IMG/VR virus record: IMGVR_UViG_3300044675_001726
Location: 1-24,759 of that record
DNA length: 24,759 nt
Origin: a virus
Reading direction: 5' to 3' (one strand)
The position numbers were made by a program, and so were the translations under genes. Below the pieces are notes generated by a model. It was not told the DNA's origin, searched no databases, and saw only the letters and a program-made list of their open reading frames with translations. Position 1 is the stretch's first letter, and the number at the start of each line of letters is the position of its first letter. Of this stretch, positions 13,227-18,515 are shown one piece after another.

Positions 13227-13255
13227 AGTATACCCTTAAAGACTAATGATGTCAA
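13227..13255 (-). promoter_or_regulatory. Consensus promoter giving a leaderless mRNA
   Basis: Minus strand: perfect TTGACA (13255-13250), a 17-bp spacer and TATACT (13232-13227). The ATG of the 67-aa gene starts 6 nt downstream, at the expected transcription start. The -35 is inside the last codons of the peptidase gene upstream. It probably also drives the subtilase. Confidence 0.8.
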
Positions 13256-13760
13256 CTGGACCCATGCAAGATGGGTTAAATTTTATGGCAGCATTTACTG
13301 CTTGCATAACTCTATTTCTAGCATTTTTTTGTTTATCTGTTGCATATAAAACCCCATAGGCGTACTCTGCTCCAGAACCCATAGCCAGATAAGGTAGTGT
13401 ATACTTAGATAAAGACATATCTGCAGAACTATGCTCGTAAATATTTCCACGAACTGCAATGATTAGACCAAGATCTCCATCTTTTGATGTGTCAACCCAG
13501 AACTCATTATAGAATTCTTTTAGTTCTTTGATAAATCTGGTTTGCATAAACTTGTCTGTATCTTTAATGTTTGGATGTGTTGGTTTAAAGTTAAATCGGA
13601 TTCTTTCTCCGTCCATTGATCCAGCATATCCAATAAGATAGGGACCTATCTTCCAAACTTTTGGAGCGTCAAGGGCTAGAATAGTTCCATCATCTGATGC
13701 GCCACGATCTCCAGCCATGTAGATTTTATCCTCATGTTTTACTACAGCAATACAAGTCAT
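13236..13760 (-). CDS. Proteasome-beta/HslV-like Ntn-hydrolase peptidase
   Basis: The protein has 174 residues. MTCIAVVKHEDKIYMAGDRGAS opens with the fold's first two strands: T2 would be the N-terminal nucleophile after Met removal, D18 lies in AGDRGAS, and K34 (APKVWKIG) is a plausible equivalent of the catalytic Lys. YLIGYAGSMDGE (41-52) and PYLAMGSGAEYAYGVLYA (123-140) match the family's 'GxAGxxxD' and 'xAxGSGxxxAxGAL' regions. There is no propeptide, as in HslV. No HslU-type ATPase is in the window, so it may work alone or with a host unfoldase. Its ribosome site (GGAGAGG) can pair with an upstream repeat (13767-13816). Confidence 0.85.
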   Translation of the reverse strand: MTCIAVVKHEDKIYMAGDRGASDDGTILALDAPKVWKIGPYLIGYAGSMDGERIRFNFKPTHPNIKDTDKFMQTRFIKELKEFYNEFWVDTSKDGDLGLIIAVRGNIYEHSSADMSLSKYTLPYLAMGSGAEYAYGVLYATDKQKNARNRVMQAVNAAIKFNPSCMGPVDIISL

Positions 13761-13766
13761 GGCAAA

Positions 13767-13816
13767 AGCCCTCTCCAGATAGATATAATCAAGTATACCA
13801 CTACCCAGAGAGGGCT
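13767..13816. promoter_or_regulatory. Inverted repeat able to hide the peptidase ribosome site
   Basis: AGCCCTCTC at 13767-13775 and GAGAGGGCT at 13808-13816 are perfect 9-bp complements, 32 bp apart. On the minus-strand RNA the downstream arm contains the Shine-Dalgarno GGAGAGG of the peptidase gene. A transcript reading in from the holin gene would contain both arms and could fold over the ribosome site. A transcript from the local promoter starts between the arms and would leave it free. Confidence 0.6.
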
Positions 13817-13821
13817 GTCAA
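13792..13821 (-). promoter_or_regulatory. Promoter of the peptidase gene
   Basis: Minus strand: perfect TTGACA (13821-13816), an 18-bp spacer and TATACT (13797-13792), with TG one base before the -10 (TGGTATACT). The start point would be near 13785, giving a 25-nt leader with GGAGAGG. It lies between the two arms of the 13767-13816 inverted repeat. Confidence 0.78.
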
Positions 13822-13837
13822 TTAGGGCCAATAATGA

Positions 13838-14122
13838 CTAATTAGCCTTTTTGTCTACCGTCTTAAACGCATCATTGATTTCTGCCAATGTGAGTTTTCC
13901 ATCGTCCAAAAAAGCCCTTGCCAGCCTTTCAATGACTGTTGCTACGCCTAATAGTCCTGCTAAGAATACTGCCTGCATTGTGTCAATTCCAACCACTGCT
14001 CCAGCACCAAGTACTGATAGACCAGATGCTGCAAAGACTGCTAGGATTCTCATTAAAATATTAGTGATTGCCTTTTGTGGGTGCTCCTTCTTGGGAGGCT
14101 CTACTACCTTTTTAGTTGCCAT
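13838..14122 (-). CDS. Holin-like membrane protein
   Basis: The protein has 94 residues from the ATG at 14122, which has AGGAGG 8 nt upstream; the much longer ORF start at 14293 lies inside the preceding gene and is rejected. A basic N-terminus (TKKVVEPPKKEHPQK) precedes two hydrophobic helices (about 20-45 and 48-64). The C-terminus carries LDDGKLTLAEINDAF. This order, ending in an acidic 'DGKLxxxEIN' tail, is common in phage proteins annotated as holins. It should sit in the host membrane and release the endolysin, which is encoded 7 kb away at 6331-6945. TAA of the preceding gene is 2 bp upstream. Confidence 0.7.
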   Translation of the reverse strand: MATKKVVEPPKKEHPQKAITNILMRILAVFAASGLSVLGAGAVVGIDTMQAVFLAGLLGVATVIERLARAFLDDGKLTLAEINDAFKTVDKKAN

Positions 14123-14124
14123 AT

Positions 14125-14331
14125 TTAGTCCTCCTTTCTTAGCGGGATTGTGATTAGCCAGATGATTGTGGTTGCAAGTACTGCAATACCAACAATGTCT
14201 CTTGCTGATCCCGTCAAAGTTAGCCACGCTATGAAGAAGCCAAGGAGGGTAAAGGCTTGTGCGATTATCTCCACCCCTGCATCTTTTAGCCATGTGAAGA
14301 ATCCCTTCACAACCTTTGTTATTATTTTCAT
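14125..14331 (-). CDS. Small two-helix membrane protein
   Basis: The protein has 68 residues. An amphipathic basic N-terminus (KIITKVVKGFFTWLKDAG) precedes two hydrophobic helices (about 21-40 and 45-62) and a charged end (RKED). It lies between the PA14 protein and the holin candidate, with strong ribosome sites on both sides, so the two small membrane proteins are probably made together, as in holin/antiholin pairs. The function is inferred from place and shape only. Its own ribosome site, GAGGAGG, is formed by the last two Arg codons (AGG AGG) of the PA14 gene. Confidence 0.65.
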   Translation of the reverse strand: MKIITKVVKGFFTWLKDAGVEIIAQAFTLLGFFIAWLTLTGSARDIVGIAVLATTIIWLITIPLRKED

Positions 14332-14332
14332 A

Positions 14333-16474
14333 TTACCTCCTCATCCCAATCATTACATTTGCAATCTGTGAAACAATGATTACTGGGATAATGACTTCTT
14401 GGGCCTTTTCTCTCTGATCGTCTGTCATATCCATACCCAACTCAGAGAAATTAGATAGGAGTTCTGTAACATCCACTTCAAATACTGCTCCAAGTGGGTC
14501 TGCCAAGAATGCTTCTGTTTGTACTTCTGTTACTGCATCTGCTAATGTAAAGGGCATTGGGGTTTCTCCTGCGTTCCCTGCTCTATCTGCGAACTCAACA
14601 AACGCTTCTGCAAGTGCTGGGTTAGATTTCATCTGCTCAGCAACCTGTGCAACTTCTGAAGGCTTAATACCAAGGTCTTCTGCAACCTCAGCCTTTGCTT
14701 CTTGAGTCAAGGCTCTCAGTGTCTGGCTAACTGCTGTGATTTGTTCAGGGGAAAGAGTGACTAACTTATTATCCTTACTTGTAAGGTTGGCAATAACATT
14801 AGATAGATCTTCTTCTGTTCCCGTTCCTTTTTCAGGAACGAGTGATGCTAATACCTTATCAGTAATTTCTACATCTGGTTCAGTCCAAGGATTATCTTCT
14901 GGCTCTGGACCTGGTCCAGGTTCTGGTGAAGGTTCTGGTGTAGGTTCTACAGTAGGTTCTACAACTGGCTCTTCAGTTGGTTCTGGATCTGGGGTAACCT
15001 CTGGGGTAGGTTCAGGTGTAGGCTCATCTGTAGGGTCTACTGTAGGCTCTGGAGATGGCTCTGGTGTAGGTTCTTCAGTTGGCTCATCTGTTGGGTCTGG
15101 GGATGGCTCTGGTGTGGGTTCTTCAGTTGGCTCTTCAGTTGGTTCTGGAGAAGGTTCTGGGGTGGGTTCTGGGGTAGGCTGATTGGCTGCAGCATTGGCT
15201 GCTGCTTGAGCAATGGCAGACTGAATTTCTCTTTGTAGTTGCTCATCATAGTAACGCCATGCGTTATCAATAGCATTATTTAAATCAGTTATTGATTGAT
15301 TATATATTTGTATTTTGCTATTTTTCAATTCTAAAGCATCTTCTGTATCTGCAATGGCATCAAGATGTTCCTGTGTTTTGGTTTGCAAAACCTGATTCAT
15401 TGATGACAGTGTTGTATTCTCAGAGTTGTATACGCTTAGTTTGTCATTGTATACTGCCAATTTATTGTTATAGTTTGTTTGTGCTATAGCCTGTGCTGCA
15501 ACAGCATCATTGTAAGCATTGATCTGTTCCTGTGTTGGTCCTGAGCCAGAAGAAAATGTATTAAGATTACAACTAAAGTTTTGTCCCCATACTCTTGGAT
15601 TTCCCGCATAGTCACAACCTGCTCCAGTCCATCCTCCAGGAATTGCCCATCCAAGATGATAAGATCCTGGCCCACCACCGTTGTACCACCAAATCTCTAC
15701 ACTCAATGTTTTGTCTTCGCTAACATCATATACTGGTGAATAATCGCTCCAGGTAGTTCCTTGCTCTATCCATTGATCTATTGCAAGATTTCCGTCTACA
15801 TACATTCTAAATCCATCATCTGTATATCCTGCAAAATATGTTGATGTGAACCAAGACGGTACTGTTATTTGACCAGTGAACTTAACTATAAAGTTTTCGT
15901 ATCTATTACCGCAAACTGGAAGTTGCATGCTACTTGAGTTCCAGGTACCAGAACAAAGCACAGATCCTGGGGTAGCAACATTACCCTGTCTAACAAGAGT
16001 ATAAACAGTGTATGCCAAACCTGTTTCTCCAGCAGCCTGCATACTTGATTGAGTAGTTTGAACATTAATATTGGCTATGCTGAGTGCATCTTGAGCATCA
16101 TTCTTTTCTTCAAGGGCGTTGTCTTTATGTTCAAGGGCCAAGGCTACCGTGGCTGTTTGCCCATCCACATTTGACTGGGCAAGGTTCTTTGCTTCTAAGG
16201 CTGTGGCTTCTGCTTCTACTGCATCTTCGTGGGCATCATGGGCATCATCTTTAAGTTCCTTCGCATTTGTGGCTGAGGCAAACTTATTTTCTGCTATCTC
16301 TATAAGATCTATAAAATCATCTTGATAGCCAAGGTCATCTACGCTATCGTTAAGTTCCTGTATTTCTTGGTATGCTACTGTGAGTGGATCATCAGAGTGG
16401 GCTTCCTGGGGGGCTATAAGTAGCCAGCCAAAGGCTAAAACTGTGGCTGTTACTATTCTTAGTAGTCGTTTAAT
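14333..16474 (-). CDS. Large secreted PA14-domain protein with Pro/Glu/Thr repeat; ATT start or frameshift
   Basis: About 713 residues if started at an ATT at 16474. The n-region KRLLR, hydrophobic core VTATVLAFGWLLI and Ala-rich end (APQEAHS) make a good signal peptide. Next: helical, Ala/Glu/Asp-rich segment (40-145), PA14 domain (about 152-302, with YFAGYTDDGFRMYVDG), coiled coil (310-430), Pro/Glu/Thr/Ser tract (433-529) and an acidic C-terminal domain ending in a hydrophobic helix (PVIIVSQIANVMIG). PA14 domains bind carbohydrate, so a surface-binding role is likely. No ATG/GTG/TTG lies between the in-frame TAA at 16489 and the signal peptide. An ATG at 16499 in another frame would fit if one base of the G5 run were removed. 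Confidence 0.8.
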   Translation of the reverse strand: MKRLLRIVTATVLAFGWLLIAPQEAHSDDPLTVAYQEIQELNDSVDDLGYQDDFIDLIEIAENKFASATNAKELKDDAHDAHEDAVEAEATALEAKNLAQSNVDGQTATVALALEHKDNALEEKNDAQDALSIANINVQTTQSSMQAAGETGLAYTVYTLVRQGNVATPGSVLCSGTWNSSSMQLPVCGNRYENFIVKFTGQITVPSWFTSTYFAGYTDDGFRMYVDGNLAIDQWIEQGTTWSDYSPVYDVSEDKTLSVEIWWYNGGGPGSYHLGWAIPGGWTGAGCDYAGNPRVWGQNFSCNLNTFSSGSGPTQEQINAYNDAVAAQAIAQTNYNNKLAVYNDKLSVYNSENTTLSSMNQVLQTKTQEHLDAIADTEDALELKNSKIQIYNQSITDLNNAIDNAWRYYDEQLQREIQSAIAQAAANAAANQPTPEPTPEPSPEPTEEPTEEPTPEPSPDPTDEPTEEPTPEPSPEPTVDPTDEPTPEPTPEVTPDPEPTEEPVVEPTVEPTPEPSPEPGPGPEPEDNPWTEPDVEITDKVLASLVPEKGTGTEEDLSNVIANLTSKDNKLVTLSPEQITAVSQTLRALTQEAKAEVAEDLGIKPSEVAQVAEQMKSNPALAEAFVEFADRAGNAGETPMPFTLADAVTEVQTEAFLADPLGAVFEVDVTELLSNFSELGMDMTDDQREKAQEVIIPVIIVSQIANVMIGMRR
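14895..15181 (-). repeat. Degenerate tandem repeat encoding Pro-Glu-Pro-Thr/Ser
   Basis: On the plus strand this is a run of GGTTCTGG/GGCTCT/TCAGTT/GTAGG units. On the coding strand it specifies about 97 residues of PTPEPSPEP/TEEPTEEP/DPTDEP, roughly a 12- to 20-residue higher-order repeat. It is an extended, acidic spacer inside the PA14 protein. A plus-strand Gly-Ser-Val ORF here is only its shadow. Confidence 0.85.
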
Positions 16475-16512
16475 TCCCTTTCCCCCTTACAGACGACATG
16501 TCTGATAGGATG

Positions 16513-16521
16513 ATTATACCA
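16513..16521 (-). promoter_or_regulatory. Extended -10 promoter for the PA14/holin operon
   Basis: Minus strand TGGTATAAT, a perfect extended -10 identical to the endolysin promoter. The -35 is poor. Transcription should begin near 16506, so the leader reaches an AAGGGGG ribosome site at about 16482-16488 and then the ATT codon. The ATG at 16499 would be only about 7 nt from the start point. Confidence 0.65.
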
Positions 16522-16555
16522 TTTTATTGCACAAAAAAATAGTGCCAGTATTTAT

Positions 16556-17317
16556 TTAAAGAGCCTGCTCCCAATAGTAATTGTCTATACTGCTTTTTTC
16601 TAGGATATATTCTATCTCTGAGTTTTTTAATGTTTTTAGTACTTGATCTGTTTCCTTTAGGCTGTTATAGATTCCTGGCCTACTAAGTTGTTTTAGGCTA
16701 ACATTAAACCTGGTATTTACAATATCCAATATTTGAATATAACTACTATAAATATTTTCTGTAGTTCCTAAAAACAAAAGAGAGTCTATTTTTTCTTTAG
16801 CATTCTTAATCGTTACGGGGATTTGTGTTTCTTTATCTGCATCCTCTCCTGTTTTGGGATCATACAGATATGGATACCTTGTATTTATTAGGTTATGTAT
16901 TTGTCCATTATTGGTGTAATCTACTGACCTTTCATCATAAAGCCATTCTATAAAAAGGCTCGGCAGATCATTTTTAAATTTGCTTGATCTAAATATATCA
17001 AGAACCAGTGCTTTGCTTTTTGACTCTTTGCTTTCATAATTTAATTTGGAAAACATACTAACTACCTGATTTACTGGATTTCTTAATATAGTGATTGTGT
17101 CAATATCTGAATTAAGTATTGAAGGAGCAACTCCATAGTGACCCATAATTAATTCACTTTGAGAGATAGTGGTCTTGTTAAATTCTTTGTTTTTAGCAAT
17201 AGATTCTTGCGGACTAAGAATATTTAAATCACACTTATTTAGCCCAGAATTTTGTAACATTCTAGCAATGGTAGTGCCACCAGTTCTTGGTATATGATTA
17301 AAATAAATTGATTTCAT
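16556..17317 (-). CDS. PAPS-dependent sulfotransferase-like protein
   Basis: The protein has 253 residues from the ATG at 17317; an ORF start 27 bases upstream would begin in a strong hairpin. FNHIPRTGGTTIARML (6-21) is the 5'-phosphosulfate-binding loop of the Sulfotransfer_2-type family. ITILRNPVNQVVSMF (75-89) is the 3'-phosphate-binding motif (R79, S87). H60 (IMGHYG) is a plausible catalytic base. There are no membrane segments or signal peptide, so it would use cytosolic PAPS. The acceptor is unknown; it may be a virion glycan or host surface precursor. The APS kinase domain at 4812-5573 could supply its donor. Its ribosome site (AGGG) is the 3' edge of the hairpin. Confidence 0.8.
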   Translation of the reverse strand: MKSIYFNHIPRTGGTTIARMLQNSGLNKCDLNILSPQESIAKNKEFNKTTISQSELIMGHYGVAPSILNSDIDTITILRNPVNQVVSMFSKLNYESKESKSKALVLDIFRSSKFKNDLPSLFIEWLYDERSVDYTNNGQIHNLINTRYPYLYDPKTGEDADKETQIPVTIKNAKEKIDSLLFLGTTENIYSSYIQILDIVNTRFNVSLKQLSRPGIYNSLKETDQVLKTLKNSEIEYILEKSSIDNYYWEQAL

Positions 17318-17324
17318 AGTAAAC

Positions 17325-17348
17325 CCTGGTGGGCTTTCGCCCACCAGG
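17325..17348 (-). terminator. 10-bp GAAA-tetraloop hairpin between genes
   Basis: On the minus-strand RNA this reads CCTGGTGGGC-GAAA-GCCCACCAGG: ten perfect pairs closed by a stable GNRA tetraloop. It lies 8 bp after the stop of the secreted Ig-like protein gene. No U-run follows, so it may be a partial terminator, an RNA 3'-end stabiliser or a translational block. The 3' arm includes the AGG of the sulfotransferase ribosome site. Confidence 0.75.
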
Positions 17349-17355
17349 ACTCAAA

Positions 17356-18495
17356 CTACTTGACTAAAGTAACCTTAGCCTTTGGATTTTTTGCATTCCA
17401 CTTCTTAGCAAGTGAATTAAATGATGCCTTAAGTGCCTTAAGTGCTGCAGCATTGTCTGCATTTAACTTAGCAATCTGTGCATCCTTATCAAGGATAACC
17501 TTGTCAGAAGCAGCCTTTGCATCAGCAAGAGCCTTATCTGAAGCAACCTTTGCATCGGCAAGTGCCTTAGCAGAAGCAGCCTTTTCAGCAGCAATTAGAG
17601 CGACATGTTCTGCAGTTGCTCTGACTAGTGCAGCATCTGAAGCAGCCTTTGCAGCAAGTGCTGCATCCTTTGCTGCAACCTGTGCAGAAAGTTCTGATGC
17701 TAGATCACGAACCGTAATCTCTGCGAATGGTGCAAGTGTTGGAGCAGTCAAACCTGTTACAGCAGCAGCCACAGCATCTGAAGATGTTGTTGGAGCAAAT
17801 GTAATAAGTGAGCGTGTACCAGTTGTTGGAAGTGTTGCCTTAAATGTAGCAACTCCAAAATCTGATAGTGTAGCGCCAGTGGTTGCTGTTGCTGTATCTA
17901 GTACTGCTGTTGCAGCAAATACTGTTGCAGTAATTGACTTGCCAGATACCTTGTTACCAAATGCATCTGTTGCAGTTACTGTAATGTCCTGCTTTGTTCC
18001 AGCAGCACCAGTTGCAGGTGCTGAAAGTGTAAGGTTATTAATCTTACCAGCAGTACCCTGAACATAGTATGTGAAAGTTGTTCCTTGATTAGTAACAGTT
18101 ACTGTACCAATCGCTGTAGTCTTTGTATAGACCCAGAATGTTGCAGTTGTTCCTGTACCAGTTGCAATTGTCAAGGTTGAAGAACCTGAAGATGCTCCTA
18201 CTGGTGCAGCAGATGTGTGTAGTGCAGACACGATTGTTGCGTTTGTTGCTACTACAGAAACAGTTGTTCCTGTGTCAACTGTTGCGACGAACTTAAGTGC
18301 GTCAGCAGCGTCAACTGAGTTGTCTGCAGGGACTGGCAATGAAGCAGGCGTTGAGATTGATGAAGCGGTTGTGTTAGCCGTTCCAGCAAGATCTACAGCG
18401 ACTGTCATTACAGCAGCACTTGCAGGTGTTGCTACCATTGTGCCCAAAGTCATGGCTGCAACCATGGCTAGTGCGATTTTCTTAAATGAGTTCAT
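17356..18495 (-). CDS. Secreted Ig-like / Ala-rich coiled-coil surface protein
   Basis: The protein has 379 residues. Signal peptide: NSFKK, hydrophobic IALAMVAAMTLGTMV, ATPASA cleavage near residue 27. Residues 28-150 are Thr/Ala/Val-rich beta. Residues 151-235 resemble an invasin-type (Big) Ig domain (DITVTATDAFGNKVSGKSITATVF). From 265 to 345 is an Ala-rich coiled coil with repeats such as ASDKALADAKAASDK, ending in a basic tail (KKWNAKNPKAKVTLVK). It resembles exported S-layer or surface proteins of planktonic actinobacteria more than a virion core protein. It directly follows the terminase, where portal is usual. Codons are more GC-rich than its neighbours. It starts with AAGGA 10 nt before the ATG. 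Confidence 0.75.
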   Translation of the reverse strand: MNSFKKIALAMVAAMTLGTMVATPASAAVMTVAVDLAGTANTTASSISTPASLPVPADNSVDAADALKFVATVDTGTTVSVVATNATIVSALHTSAAPVGASSGSSTLTIATGTGTTATFWVYTKTTAIGTVTVTNQGTTFTYYVQGTAGKINNLTLSAPATGAAGTKQDITVTATDAFGNKVSGKSITATVFAATAVLDTATATTGATLSDFGVATFKATLPTTGTRSLITFAPTTSSDAVAAAVTGLTAPTLAPFAEITVRDLASELSAQVAAKDAALAAKAASDAALVRATAEHVALIAAEKAASAKALADAKVASDKALADAKAASDKVILDKDAQIAKLNADNAAALKALKASFNSLAKKWNAKNPKAKVTLVK

Positions 18496-18515
18496 TTAAT
18501 TTATTCCTTTTCTTT

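Noticed and set aside
13838-14293. Longer 151-aa version of the holin-like protein
   Set aside because: The extra N-terminus overlaps the 68-aa membrane protein gene and lacks a membrane-protein-like sequence. The ATG at 14122 has a perfect AGGAGG.
14895-15181. Possible CRISPR-like repeat array
   Set aside because: Units are contiguous, degenerate and in frame within a protein gene, with no unique spacers. The Cas4-like nuclease is a phage recombination enzyme here, not a CRISPR marker.
14736-15182. 148-codon plus-strand Gly/Ser/Val repeat ORF
   Set aside because: Antisense shadow of the Pro/Glu/Thr repeat in the PA14 protein; low complexity and no start signals.
15037-15276. 79-codon minus-strand Gln/Leu/Pro/Ser ORF
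   Set aside because: Alternative frame of the repeat tract in the PA14 gene.
16503-16560. Rho-independent terminator after the sulfotransferase gene
   Set aside because: Only a 4-bp GCAC/GTGC stem with the T-run in the loop and A/T pairs around it; too weak to call.
17360-18061. 233-codon plus-strand ORF, Ala/Ser-rich
   Set aside because: It mirrors the Ala-rich codons of the secreted minus-strand protein 17356-18495, has no ribosome site and runs against all neighbours.
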